From assembly GCA_045121195.1 (NCBI GenBank), contig JBGVFO010000044.1, forward strand, positions 13,995-77,994: DNA of 64,000 bases, given 5' to 3'. A program made the position numbers and the translations under genes. Under the pieces are notes generated by a model. It saw only the letters and a list, made by a program, of their open reading frames with translations. It made no database searches and had not been told where the DNA came from. Below are positions 1 through 8,801 of the stretch, piece after piece; position 1 is the first letter of the stretch; each line of letters opens with the position of its first letter. Source of the stretch: RGIG8775 sp045121195 (GTDB lineage Bacteria; Bacillota; Clostridia; Oscillospirales; CAG-272).

Positions 1-1019
1 TGGGAATGGTGTATAACGTTATCGTTACGGATGCTGTCGGTACCGAGTATATGATCATGCTCAATTCCGAGCTGACGCCGGTGGATGCGACGGTCAACAC
101 CCTCAAGACGCAGTTTGTTTGGATCGCGTGGGTCCTTGCCGCGGCGGCGCTCCTTCTTGCCGCTTTGATCTCGAGAAACATCTCCAAGCCCATCGAAAAA
201 ATGAACCGTTCCGCGAAAAAGCTTGCCGAGGGCCGGTACGACGTGGAATTTGTCGGTCGGGGCTATAGGGAGGCAAGAGAGCTGGCGGATAGCTTGAACT
301 TTGCGGCGGCGGAGCTTTCCCGTACCGATTCGCTTCAGCGGGAGCTGATCGCCAACGTATCTCACGATCTCCGTACGCCTCTGACGATGATCAAGGGCTA
401 TACCGAGGTCATGCGTGATATTCCGGGAGAAAACACACCGGAAAATCTGAACGTGATCGCGGAGGAGGCAAACCACCTAGGGGAGCTCGTCAACGATATG
501 CTGGATCTTTCCCGTATCCGTTCGGGCGTCCGCACACCGCAGATGACGGAATTTTGCCTGACCGACGCGGTTCGCGAGGTGATGAAGCGATACGATGCGC
601 TGATGAAAAATGACGGGTATACCATTGATTTTTCCGCGGATTGCGATGCGTGGATTACAGCGGATCGAATGATGATCCTTCAGGTGGTTTATAATCTCAT
701 CAATAACGCGATCCACTACATTGGCGAGGATAAAACGGTGACGGTGATCCAGAGGACCCACGGGGATACCGTCAGACTTTCGGTCATCGATCACGGCGCA
801 GGAATCGCCCCCGATCAGTTGGATAGGATCTGGGACCGTTATTATAAGGTGGATCGCGTGCATAAGCGCGCCGCCGTGGGAACGGGACTCGGTCTTTCTA
901 TCGTAAAGGGGATTCTTGAATGTCATCGGGCAACCTACGGGGTGGAATCGGCGCAGGGTGTGGGAAGCTGCTTCTGGTTTTCCTTACCCGCTGAAAAAAG
1001 AGAGGAGGACACGGAATGA
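1..1019 (+). CDS. Sensor histidine kinase, N-terminus off the left edge
   Basis: Membrane sensor kinase of a two-component system. The frame is open to the left edge, and only one membrane segment is visible (about residues 36-55 counted from the ATG at 6), so the first membrane helix and most of the sensor domain are probably cut off. Next come a HAMP linker, a HisKA domain with the phospho-accepting His in VSHDLRTPL (about residue 120), and a HATPase domain with N box NLINNAIHY, G1 box DHGAGI and G2 box GTGLGLSIV. The stop overlaps the sortase start by four bases (ATGA), so the two are probably translationally coupled. The response regulator is presumably upstream. The signal sensed cannot be inferred. 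Confidence 0.9.
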   Translation, partial: GMVYNVIVTDAVGTEYMIMLNSELTPVDATVNTLKTQFVWIAWVLAAAALLLAALISRNISKPIEKMNRSAKKLAEGRYDVEFVGRGYREARELADSLNFAAAELSRTDSLQRELIANVSHDLRTPLTMIKGYTEVMRDIPGENTPENLNVIAEEANHLGELVNDMLDLSRIRSGVRTPQMTEFCLTDAVREVMKRYDALMKNDGYTIDFSADCDAWITADRMMILQVVYNLINNAIHYIGEDKTVTVIQRTHGDTVRLSVIDHGAGIAPDQLDRIWDRYYKVDRVHKRAAVGTGLGLSIVKGILECHRATYGVESAQGVGSCFWFSLPAEKREEDTE

Positions 1020-1852
1020 AACGAATCGGTTTTATCCTTCGTATTCTTCTGCTCGCAATATGCGCGGCGGTCGTTCTTATTTGTCTTGGTCTGCTTGTCA
1101 GGATCATAATGGGGTACCAAGAAGCCGACAAAACCTACGAAAGCATTAACGAGGGCTTTGAAACCCTTCCGCCCGAAACGGAAAGCGAGACCGAGTCCGA
1201 GGAGACTGAGGAACCCGAGGAGCCCCGCGTGACCTACCGCACCGATATGACCGAGCAGATGAGAAAGCAGTACGAGTATCTGATGAAATTGAAGGCGCAA
1301 TACCCCGACGTGGTGGGCTATATCAGCGTGCCGTCTGTTTCCATCAATTATCCCGTCGTGCAGACGAGCAATAACGATTACTATCTCAACCATCTGATCA
1401 CGGGGGAAGAGAGCACCAGCGGTGCCGTCTTCCTCGACTATCGATGCGATCCTGACGCGCTGACCGCGAAAAACAGCGTGCTCTACGGTCATAATATGAA
1501 TAACGGCTCTATGTTTCATAACCTTGAGGCGCTCTTTGTGATCGACGCCTTTTTGGACGCCGAGGTGGAGTATATCTGTGAGGCGGGCATCTTTTTGTAC
1601 AAGCCCCTTTCGGTATACCGAGCCGATGGGACCTACCCCTTTGCGCGGTATTTCTTTGCCGACGACGAGGCGTATCTGTCCTTTTGCCGTGCCGCAGAGG
1701 AAAGCTCTCGCTTTGCCAAGGGAGAGGACGTGACCTACGGCGCGGATTCCTCGGTGATCACGCTGATCACCTGCACCAATTCGATTACTTCGAAAACGGG
1801 TCGGTACGTATTCCAGGCGGTTCTTGACACCGTATATCTTGTGGAGGAATGA
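1016..1852 (+). CDS. srtB: Class B sortase
   Basis: Membrane-anchored cysteine transpeptidase that joins sorting-signal proteins to the cell wall. It has one N-terminal membrane helix (about residues 7-32), then an acidic Glu/Thr/Ser/Pro spacer (about 45-70), then the catalytic domain. The catalytic His is in LYGHNMNNG (about residue 158), the Cys in ITLITCTNS (about 252) and the Arg in KTGRYVFQ (about 262), in family order. At 278 residues it is typical of class B. No substrate with a sorting motif is encoded in the window, so the target protein is unknown. The start overlaps the kinase stop. Confidence 0.92.
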   Translation: MKRIGFILRILLLAICAAVVLICLGLLVRIIMGYQEADKTYESINEGFETLPPETESETESEETEEPEEPRVTYRTDMTEQMRKQYEYLMKLKAQYPDVVGYISVPSVSINYPVVQTSNNDYYLNHLITGEESTSGAVFLDYRCDPDALTAKNSVLYGHNMNNGSMFHNLEALFVIDAFLDAEVEYICEAGIFLYKPLSVYRADGTYPFARYFFADDEAYLSFCRAAEESSRFAKGEDVTYGADSSVITLITCTNSITSKTGRYVFQAVLDTVYLVEE

Positions 1853-1853
1853 C

Positions 1854-2705
1854 GTGAAGCAAATTTTTGAAGCGCTGATCTGTCCCGTGTGCGGCGCACC
1901 CGTGACGAAAAGCGAGGACGCAAAAAGTATTATCTGTGAGGGCGGAGCCAAGGGGAACCGCGCCTGCCGCCGTCATTGCTTTGATTTTGCGGCGAGCGGC
2001 TACGTAAATCTTGCGCTCCCGTCCCAAAGCCTGTCGGGGGATTCCCGTGAGGCGGTACGCTCGAGAACACGATTCCTTGACGCGGATTATTACGCCCCCA
2101 TCAGGGATGCGGTCTGTGAAATGATCGACACACACTGTCCGCGCGGCTTGGTTGTGGACGCGGGCTGTGGCGAGGGCTATTATACCGCCGCGATGGCAAA
2201 GCACGCGGCGTCTGTGGTTGGATTTGACCTTTCCAAGTTCGGAATTGACGCGGCGGCGAAGCGCGCGCACCGCGAAGGTCTTGAAAACGCGCTGTTCGCC
2301 GTTTCGGGCATCTACGCTATGCCGCTTCGCGACGGTTGTGCCGACGGGATCGTCAGCCTGTTTGCGCCTTGCGCGGAGGAGGAGTTTTCCCGCGTTCTCC
2401 GTTCGGGGGGCGTTGTGATCGCCGTAGGAGCGGGGGAGGATCATTTGCTCGGTTTGAAAAAGGCGATCTACAACGAGGTCTATAAAAATACGCCCCGCGA
2501 GGATATGCCGAAGGCCATGAAAAAGCGGGAGGAGAAGCGCGTGTCCTTTTCGATCTCTCTCGAAAACAACGCCGCCATTCGCGATCTTTTTTCCATGACG
2601 CCCTATTATTATCGGACGAGCGAGGAGGATCTTGGAAAGCTTTCCGCCCTTGAACACCTTGAGACCGAGGTGGACGTAACCGTTTCCGTTTATCAAAAAG
2701 CTTGA
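1854..2705 (+). CDS. rlmA: 23S rRNA guanine-N1 methyltransferase, RlmA type
   Basis: S-adenosylmethionine-dependent methyltransferase of the RlmA (RrmA/TlrB) family, which methylates the N1 of a guanine in helix 35 of 23S rRNA. The N-terminus has the Zn-binding cysteine set (CPVCGAP, then an ICEGG stretch, then a CRRHC stretch), followed by the typical HCFDFAASGYVNLAL segment. The SAM-binding loop is VVDAGCGEGYY at about residue 100. I chose the GTG at 1854 because a GGAGG lies six bases upstream and the Zn domain starts right after it; the ATG at 1824 lies inside the sortase gene and lacks a ribosome site. It follows srtB by one base, so co-expression is likely. Confidence 0.85.
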   Translation: MKQIFEALICPVCGAPVTKSEDAKSIICEGGAKGNRACRRHCFDFAASGYVNLALPSQSLSGDSREAVRSRTRFLDADYYAPIRDAVCEMIDTHCPRGLVVDAGCGEGYYTAAMAKHAASVVGFDLSKFGIDAAAKRAHREGLENALFAVSGIYAMPLRDGCADGIVSLFAPCAEEEFSRVLRSGGVVIAVGAGEDHLLGLKKAIYNEVYKNTPREDMPKAMKKREEKRVSFSISLENNAAIRDLFSMTPYYYRTSEEDLGKLSALEHLETEVDVTVSVYQKA

Positions 2706-2720
2706 TCAGAGGATAGTAGT

Positions 2721-3440
2721 ATGAAATTTTCCCTTTGTATTCCCATGTATAATGAATCGTCCATCATTGCCGAAACCGCAAAGACCCTTTCGGCTTTTAT
2801 GGACGAGCATTTTGACGAGTATGAAATTGTGTTCTCGGATGACGGAAGCACCGACGGCTCCGCGGATCTCGTCCGTGACCTTGCGCTTTCCCATATTCGC
2901 GTGATCGGCTATTCGCAGAACCGGGGCAAGGGAAGCGCCGTGCGCGAGGCTATGCTTGCCGCAGAGGGTGACGTGGTGATGTTTACCGATTCCGACCTTG
3001 CCTACGGCACGGACGTGATCCTTGAGGTTGCCCGTCGGATGGCAGAGGAGGACGCCCCCGCCGTGCTCGTTGGTTCCCGCAATCTGTCCGAGGACGGTTA
3101 CGAGGGCTATACGCCTGTGCGAAAGTTTGCTTCCAAGGCGTACATCAAGCTGCTTTGCGCCGTTGGCGGTCTTCGGCTTTCCGACTCCCAGTGTGGCTGC
3201 AAGGCGTTTTCACGGAAGGCGGCCGACGCCATCTTTTCCCGCGCTGAGGTCAACGGCTTTGCTTTTGACTTTGAGACCATTTTGCTGGCGGAAAAAATGG
3301 GCTTTTCCATCGGAGAATTTCCCGTCAAGGTGATCAATCACCGCGCCTCCAAGGTGCATCTGATCTCGGATGCCGCCCGTATGCTGAAGGAGCTTGGCGC
3401 CATCAAAAAAAGGGTGAAAAGACTGGATCTTGAAGGTTGA
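2721..3440 (+). CDS. Family 2 glycosyltransferase, dolichyl/polyprenyl-phosphate sugar synthase-like
   Basis: GT-A fold glycosyltransferase. CIPMYNESS at the N-terminus, DDGSTDGS (about residue 40) and DSDLAYG (about residue 90, the DxD-like metal site) mark GT2. The segment GSRNLSEDGYEGYTPVRKFASKAY and the DSQCGCKAF block resemble enzymes that make polyprenyl-phosphate glucose or mannose (DPG/DPM synthase group). There is no membrane segment, so it is a soluble or peripheral enzyme. It follows rlmA by 15 bases in the same operon direction. The sugar donor and the glycan it feeds are not determinable here. Confidence 0.85.
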   Translation: MKFSLCIPMYNESSIIAETAKTLSAFMDEHFDEYEIVFSDDGSTDGSADLVRDLALSHIRVIGYSQNRGKGSAVREAMLAAEGDVVMFTDSDLAYGTDVILEVARRMAEEDAPAVLVGSRNLSEDGYEGYTPVRKFASKAYIKLLCAVGGLRLSDSQCGCKAFSRKAADAIFSRAEVNGFAFDFETILLAEKMGFSIGEFPVKVINHRASKVHLISDAARMLKELGAIKKRVKRLDLEG

Positions 3441-3482
3441 TGTATAATTTCCGTTTTTTTTGAAAAAATATTCAGAATTCTA

Positions 3483-3511
3483 TTGACAAACCCACGAGAA
3501 AGTGCTAAAAT
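3483..3511 (+). promoter_or_regulatory. Sigma-A type promoter of the T-box operon
   Basis: TTGACA at 3483-3488 and TAAAAT at 3506-3511 with 17 bases between. Transcription would start near 3518, just before stem I of the T-box leader. Confidence 0.8.
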
Positions 3512-3517
3512 ACGACC

Positions 3518-3807
3518 ATAGTTTCATATTCAATTCAAAGGCTATGACCGAAGAGAAGTAAGTGAGAAGAACACGCATAGAGAGTTGTCGGTTGGTGTAA
3601 GACAACGGTGCCTCTTGCCGAAATACATTTCGTGAGCCGCACACCCAAAGGAACCAACGGGAACCGAGTAGGCTGTGACGGGTGCGCCCGTGATCGCGCT
3701 GGGGTATTTTTGTACCCGATAAGGCCGTTTGCCGTGAGGCGGCGGTGAATTGAGGTGGTAACACGGATTTTATTCGTCCTCTGTAACATTTTACAGGGGC
3801 GTTTTTT
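3518..3807 (+). promoter_or_regulatory. T-box leader, predicted tyrosine (UAC) specifier
   Basis: tRNA-sensing leader that reads through its terminator when the cognate tRNA is uncharged. Visible parts: the stem I base (GGCT near 3540 pairing with AGCC near 3635), the AGAGAG / GGTTGGTGTAAGAC distal-loop signature (about 3580-3606), a specifier region GAAATACATTTC in which TAC at 3624-3626 is followed by the expected purine, a T-box core TGAGGTGGTAACACGG at 3751-3766 (UGGU bulge, which would pair with an ACCA end) and a terminator hairpin with a T run. The amino acid assignment is an inference from position; the class assignment is strong. It precedes a transporter gene rather than a tRNA synthetase gene. 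Confidence 0.88.
3775..3807 (+). terminator. T-box leader terminator
   Basis: CGTCCTCTGTAA / TTACAGGGGCG hairpin followed by six T residues. The 5' arm overlaps the 3' side of the antiterminator, as required for switching. Confidence 0.8.
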
Positions 3808-3834
3808 ATAGCCCCGGAAAGGGAGGTACTCGAT

Positions 3835-5376
3835 ATGGTACTAAAAGTTGGTTTGTTGGTCGTTTTCTTTAGTGTGATGGTAGCCGTTGGTCTGTATTGT
3901 CGCAAAAACTCTACCGATGTCAAGGGTTTTGTTCTCGGCGGACGCGCGGTTGGACCGTGGCTTACGGCGTTTGCATACGGTACCTCGTATTTCTCCGCGG
4001 TTATTTTTGTCGGATACGCGGGACAGTTCGGCTGGAAATTCGGTATTGCCTCTACCTGGATCGGTATCGGTAACGCAGTGCTTGGCTCTTTGCTTGCCTG
4101 GATCGTTCTCGGTCGCCGCACCCGCTTGATGAGTCAGCATCTGGAAACCTCTACGATGCCCGAATTCTTTGGAAAACGATACGGAAGCCCGGCGCTGAAG
4201 ATCGCGGCGTCCGTGTTGGTCTTTATCTTCCTGATTCCGTATACCGCGTCGCTGTATAACGGTCTTTCACGCCTTTTTGAAATGGCGTTTCCCGGTGTCA
4301 GCTACAACGTGTGCGTCATCGTAATGGCGGTACTGACGGGAATTTACGTCATTGCGGGCGGTTATATGGCAACGGCGATCAATGACTTTATTCAGGGCGT
4401 GATTATGCTTGTGGGTATCGTCTTGGTCATTGCCGCGGTTCTCAATACGCAGGGCGGATTTGTGGAAGCGCTGAACGGTCTTGCCAATGTGCAGGTAGGC
4501 GAAAACGCTCCCGGCGCGTTCAACTCCTTCTTCGGTCCCGATCCCTTGAACCTGATGTTCGTTGTGGTTCTTACGTCCTTGGGAACTTGGGGTCTTCCTC
4601 AGATGGTGCAGAAATTTTACGCGATCAAGAGCGAAAATGACATCCATAAGGGAACGGTGATCTCCACGCTTTTTGCCGTTGTGGTTGCCGGAGGATGCTA
4701 CTTCCTCGGTGGATTTGGTCGACTGTTTGCCGATAAGCTGAACGTTTCCGGTGATATGCCGGCAGGCGGTTACGACTCGATTATTCCCGCTATGCTGGAA
4801 AATCTTCCTAATATCGTGATCGCGGTTGTTATCGTCCTTGTTCTTTCGGCGTCTATGTCAACGCTTTCCTCCTTGGTTCTTGCCTCCAGCTCCACGTTGA
4901 CGCTGGATATGATCAAGGGGCACGTGGTCAAAAAGATGACCGAGAAGAAGCAGGTGCTGATTATGCGCGCACTGATCGTTGTGTTTATCGTGATTTCCGC
5001 GGTGATCGCGATCAACAAGGATAAGCTCGGCTATATTGCCGATATGATGGGAATTTCCTGGGGCGCCCTTGCCGGCGCGTTCCTCGCGCCCTTCCTTTAC
5101 GGCTTGTACTCCAAGAAGGTCACCAAGGCGGCGTGCTGGGCGAGCTTTGTGTTCGGTGCCGGTCTTATGGTTGCCAATATGCTGTTCCGCGGCTCGTTCC
5201 CCGCGATCCTACAGTCTCCCATTAACAGCGGCGTGATCGCTATGCTGGGCGGACTTGTGATCGTTCCCATTGTCAGTCTGTTGACACCGAAGCAGGAAAA
5301 ACGGGCTGTCGATGAAATGTTTGAATGTTACCAGAAAGAGGTAATGGTAACGTCCAAGGAATCCTTGGGCAAATAA
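3835..5376 (+). CDS. Sodium:solute symporter (SSS family), putative aryl-acid or aromatic amino acid transporter
   Basis: Integral membrane protein of 513 residues with about 13 hydrophobic helices, the usual size and pattern for the SSS family (PutP/PanF/PaaL/ActP group). FVLGGRAVGPWLTAFAYGTSYFSAV near the N-terminus is the typical first-helix signature. The substrate is not readable from sequence. Its position directly behind a Tyr-type T-box and in front of aryl-CoA ligase and indolepyruvate oxidoreductase genes suggests tyrosine or an aryl acid such as (4-hydroxy)phenylacetate; the known phenylacetate permease PaaL belongs to the same family. GGGAGGT lies upstream of the ATG. The next gene starts 24 bases later with no terminator between. 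Confidence 0.88.
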   Translation: MVLKVGLLVVFFSVMVAVGLYCRKNSTDVKGFVLGGRAVGPWLTAFAYGTSYFSAVIFVGYAGQFGWKFGIASTWIGIGNAVLGSLLAWIVLGRRTRLMSQHLETSTMPEFFGKRYGSPALKIAASVLVFIFLIPYTASLYNGLSRLFEMAFPGVSYNVCVIVMAVLTGIYVIAGGYMATAINDFIQGVIMLVGIVLVIAAVLNTQGGFVEALNGLANVQVGENAPGAFNSFFGPDPLNLMFVVVLTSLGTWGLPQMVQKFYAIKSENDIHKGTVISTLFAVVVAGGCYFLGGFGRLFADKLNVSGDMPAGGYDSIIPAMLENLPNIVIAVVIVLVLSASMSTLSSLVLASSSTLTLDMIKGHVVKKMTEKKQVLIMRALIVVFIVISAVIAINKDKLGYIADMMGISWGALAGAFLAPFLYGLYSKKVTKAACWASFVFGAGLMVANMLFRGSFPAILQSPINSGVIAMLGGLVIVPIVSLLTPKQEKRAVDEMFECYQKEVMVTSKESLGK

Positions 5377-5400
5377 ATAACGGATACGAAAGGAAACGTC

Positions 5401-7035
5401 ATGCCGATTACCGAAATTTTACAAAAGAATGCGGATTTCTATCCCAACGATGTGAGCCTTGTGGAGATCAATCCTCAGCTTGAGAAGCAGACTCGTATGA
5501 CGTGGAGAGAGTACTCTCTGATCGAGTCGAATCCCAACGAGGCGTACCGTCGCGAAATTACCTGGGGCGAGTTTAACAAGAAGGCGAATCGCTTTGCCAA
5601 TCTTCTGCTGACGCGAGGCGTAAAGAAGGGCGATAAGGTTGCTATTCTTCTGATGAACTGCATTGAGTGGCTTCCGATCTATTTTGGCGTTCTCAAGGCG
5701 GGCGCTATGGCGGTGCCCTTGAACTACCGCTATGCCTCCGATGAGATCAAATACTGCCTTGAGCTTTCCGATTCCGATTTTATCGTTTTCGGTCCCGAGT
5801 TCACGGGACGTGTAGAGCAGATCTGTTCTCGCGTGAAGCGCATCAAAACCTGGTTGTATGTGGGTGAGGACTGTCCCACCTTTGCGGAGAGCTACGACAG
5901 TCTTGTTTCCTACTGTTCCTCCAAGAGTCCTGCTATCAAGCTGACGGACGACGACGACGCGGCAATCTACTTCTCCTCGGGAACAACGGGCTTCCCCAAG
6001 GCGATCATCCATAAGCACAGGAGTCTTGTTCACGCGGCAATGGTAGAGCAGAATCATCATTCCCAGACCAAGGACGACGTGTTCCTTTGCATTCCGCCTC
6101 TGTATCATACGGGTGCGAAGATGCACTGGTTCGGCAGCTTCCTCGTTGGCGGTAAGGCGGTTCTTCTCAAGGGCATCAAGCCCGAGTGGATCCTTAAGGT
6201 CGCCTCGGAGGAAAAATGCTCCATCGTATGGCTGCTTGTGCCGTGGGCGCAGGATCTTCTGGATGCTGTGGAGCGCGGGGAGCTGAAGCTGGAGGATTAC
6301 GATCTTTCACAGTGGCGCTTGATGCATATCGGCGCACAGCCCGTTCCCCCCAGCCTGATCCGTCGTTGGAAGCAGTACTTCCCGAATCACGCCTACGACA
6401 CCAACTACGGTCTTTCCGAGTCCATAGGCCCCGGTTGCGTACACCTTGGCGTGGAAAACGAACATAAGGTTGGCGCCATCGGTAAGGCAGGCTTTGGCTG
6501 GGAGACCAAAATCGTTGACGAGCAGGGAAACACCGTTGCGCGCGGCGAGGTTGGCGAGCTTGCCGTCAAGGGCCCCGGCGTTATGACGGCGTACTACAAG
6601 GATGAAAAGGCGACTGCCGAGGTGCTTCGCGACGGCTGGCTCTTTACGGGCGATATGGCGACGGAGGACGAGGACGGCTTTATCTTCCTCGTTGACAGAA
6701 AGAAGGACGTTATTATTTCGGGCGGTGAGAACCTGTATCCCGTTCAGATCGAAGATTTCCTGCGCCGCAACGATAAGATCAGCGACGTAGCGGTGATCGG
6801 TCTTCCCGACGCGCGCCTTGGCGAGATCGCCACGGCGATCATTCAGGTCAAGGAGGGAATGACCCTGACCGAGGAGGAGGTCGAGGACTTCTGTCTTGAC
6901 CTTCCCAGATACAAGCGTCCTCGCAAGATCATTTTCGCAGACGTTCCCAGAAATCCTACGGGAAAGATCGAGAAGCCCAAGCTTCGCGAGATCTACTGCG
7001 GCGGAAGTCTTGTAGCACAGCAGAACGAAATTTAA
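5401..7035 (+). CDS. AMP-forming acyl-CoA synthetase (ANL superfamily)
   Basis: Activates a carboxylic acid with ATP and CoA by way of an acyl-adenylate. The 544 residues hold the P-loop YFSSGTTGFPKA (about 190-200), the NYGLSES motif (about 340), the TGD hinge region, DRKKDVIISGGENLYP (about 440-455) and the C-terminal PTGKIEKPKL with the adenylation Lys. An N-terminal stretch of about 50 residues before the REITWGEF block resembles the benzoate/long-chain acyl-CoA ligase group. The substrate is probably an aromatic or branched acid given its operon partners (second ligase PaaK, IorAB). It starts 24 bases after the symporter stop behind AAAGGAAA. Confidence 0.88.
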   Translation: MPITEILQKNADFYPNDVSLVEINPQLEKQTRMTWREYSLIESNPNEAYRREITWGEFNKKANRFANLLLTRGVKKGDKVAILLMNCIEWLPIYFGVLKAGAMAVPLNYRYASDEIKYCLELSDSDFIVFGPEFTGRVEQICSRVKRIKTWLYVGEDCPTFAESYDSLVSYCSSKSPAIKLTDDDDAAIYFSSGTTGFPKAIIHKHRSLVHAAMVEQNHHSQTKDDVFLCIPPLYHTGAKMHWFGSFLVGGKAVLLKGIKPEWILKVASEEKCSIVWLLVPWAQDLLDAVERGELKLEDYDLSQWRLMHIGAQPVPPSLIRRWKQYFPNHAYDTNYGLSESIGPGCVHLGVENEHKVGAIGKAGFGWETKIVDEQGNTVARGEVGELAVKGPGVMTAYYKDEKATAEVLRDGWLFTGDMATEDEDGFIFLVDRKKDVIISGGENLYPVQIEDFLRRNDKISDVAVIGLPDARLGEIATAIIQVKEGMTLTEEEVEDFCLDLPRYKRPRKIIFADVPRNPTGKIEKPKLREIYCGGSLVAQQNEI

Positions 7036-7054
7036 CCACGGAAAGGGTACACAT

Positions 7055-8788
7055 ATGAAGAAATTGATGCTTGGTAATGCGGCGGTGGCGCAGGGAGCAT
7101 ATGAAGCAGGCGTAAGCGTTGTCGCCTCCTATCCCGGCACCCCCAGCACCGAGATTACCGAAAATATCGTAAAATACGACGAGATCTACGCCGAGTGGTC
7201 GCCTAACGAAAAGGTGGCGGCAGAGGTTGCCATCGGTGCCGCCATCGGCGGTGCGAGAAGCATGTCCTGTATGAAGCACGTAGGTCTTAACGTTATGGCT
7301 GACCCCGTATTTACCGTCAGTTATACCGGCGTCAACGGCGGTCTGGTTTTCTGCGTAGCGGACGACCCCGGAATGCACTCCTCCCAGAACGAGCAGGATT
7401 CCCGACACTACGCGAAGGCGTCCAAGATCCCTATGCTTGAGCCTGCGGATTCCTCGGAATGTAAGGAGTTCACAAAGCTTGCCTATGACCTCTCCGAGCA
7501 GTTTGACACGCCTATGTTCCTCCGTCTTTCCACCAGAGTTTCTCACTCGCAGAGCCTTGTGGAGATCGGCGAGAGAGCAGACGTGGCGCTTAAGCCTTAC
7601 GAAAAAAATATCGGAAAATACGTGATGATGCCCGCCAATGCGGTCAAGCGTCACGTTGAGGTAGAGAAGAGAACCGACGCCCTCCGCGCGTTTGCGGAAA
7701 ACTGCGAGCTCAATACCGTTGAGGATAACGGCGCCAAGATCGGCGTGATCTCTGCGGGCATCTCCTATATGTACGCCAAGGAAGCCCTTGGCGACAAGGT
7801 GAATTATCTGAAGCTCGGTATGGTATGGCCGCTTCCCGAAAAGCTGATCCGTGAGTTTGCCACAAAGGTAGAAAAGCTGTACGTCATCGAGGAGCTGGAT
7901 CCCTTTATCGAGGAGCACTGCAAGGCGCTTGGTGTAGAGGTGATCGGCAAGGATGTGTTCACCCTTCTTGGTGAGTACACCCCCGCAATGATCGCAAAGG
8001 CGATCCTTGGCGAGGAGCCTGCTCCCTTCGCGGCGGCAGAGGAGACGATCCCCAACCGTCCTCCCGTTCTTTGCGCGGGCTGTCCTCACCGCGGAACCTT
8101 CTACGTTCTGAAAAAGCTGGGTCTTGTGGTAAGCGGCGACATCGGATGTTATACTCTCGGTGCCGTTGCTCCCTTGGCTTCGGTAGATACCACCATTTGT
8201 ATGGGGGCCTCCGTCAGCGCCGCCCTCGGTATGGCAAAAGCAAGAGGCGCGGAATTCAACAAAAAGCTGGTTTCGGTCATTGGTGACTCCACCTTTATGC
8301 ACTCGGGTATTACGGGTCTTGTAGACATCGTATATAACAAGGGCGCCAATACCGTTATTATTCTCGATAACTCCATTACGGGTATGACCGGCCACCAGGA
8401 CAATCCCACCACGGGAAGAACCATTCGTGGCGAGGCAACCAAGCAGGTCGATCTGATCGCCCTTTGCAAATCCATCGGTGTGGAGCACGTCGTGGTTGCC
8501 GATCCCTTCGACGTAAAGAACTTTGAGAAGGTGGTCAAGGAAGAGGTGGATCGCGACGAGCCCTCGGTTATTATCGCCCAGCGTCCCTGCGCTCTCCTCA
8601 AAACCGTTAAATACACCGGTTACTGCGAGGTGACCGATAAGTGCCGTAATTGTAAGATGTGTATGAAGCTTGGTTGTCCCGCCATTACCGCGGACGAAAA
8701 GGGCGTACATATCGATCCCAATCAGTGCAACGGATGCGGACTTTGCGTAAACGTATGTCCCTTCGGTGCCATTGAAAAGAAAGCGTAA
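7055..8788 (+). CDS. iorA: Indolepyruvate ferredoxin oxidoreductase, alpha subunit
   Basis: Catalytic subunit of the thiamine-pyrophosphate enzyme that interconverts aryl-2-oxoacids (indolepyruvate, phenylpyruvate, 4-hydroxyphenylpyruvate) plus CoA and oxidised ferredoxin with arylacetyl-CoA, CO2 and reduced ferredoxin. Visible: the N-terminal pyrimidine-binding domain (SYPGTPSTEI, EKVAAEVAIGAAIGGARS), the CAGCPHRGTFY motif at about residue 345, the TPP/Mg segment GDIGCYTLG ... GDSTFMHSG, and a C-terminal ferredoxin domain with two [4Fe-4S] sets (CRNCKMCMKLGC and CNGCGLCVNVCP). 577 residues is normal for IorA. It is followed 13 bases later by iorB. Confidence 0.95.
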   Translation: MKKLMLGNAAVAQGAYEAGVSVVASYPGTPSTEITENIVKYDEIYAEWSPNEKVAAEVAIGAAIGGARSMSCMKHVGLNVMADPVFTVSYTGVNGGLVFCVADDPGMHSSQNEQDSRHYAKASKIPMLEPADSSECKEFTKLAYDLSEQFDTPMFLRLSTRVSHSQSLVEIGERADVALKPYEKNIGKYVMMPANAVKRHVEVEKRTDALRAFAENCELNTVEDNGAKIGVISAGISYMYAKEALGDKVNYLKLGMVWPLPEKLIREFATKVEKLYVIEELDPFIEEHCKALGVEVIGKDVFTLLGEYTPAMIAKAILGEEPAPFAAAEETIPNRPPVLCAGCPHRGTFYVLKKLGLVVSGDIGCYTLGAVAPLASVDTTICMGASVSAALGMAKARGAEFNKKLVSVIGDSTFMHSGITGLVDIVYNKGANTVIILDNSITGMTGHQDNPTTGRTIRGEATKQVDLIALCKSIGVEHVVVADPFDVKNFEKVVKEEVDRDEPSVIIAQRPCALLKTVKYTGYCEVTDKCRNCKMCMKLGCPAITADEKGVHIDPNQCNGCGLCVNVCPFGAIEKKA

Positions 8789-8801
8789 GGAGGGAAAGAG
8801 C

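Noticed and set aside
3441..3834. Reading the 3.5-3.8 kb leader as coding (frames on the minus strand)
   Set aside because: The stretch shows T-box stems, the TGAGGTGGTAACACGG core and a terminator; the minus-strand frames have no ribosome site.
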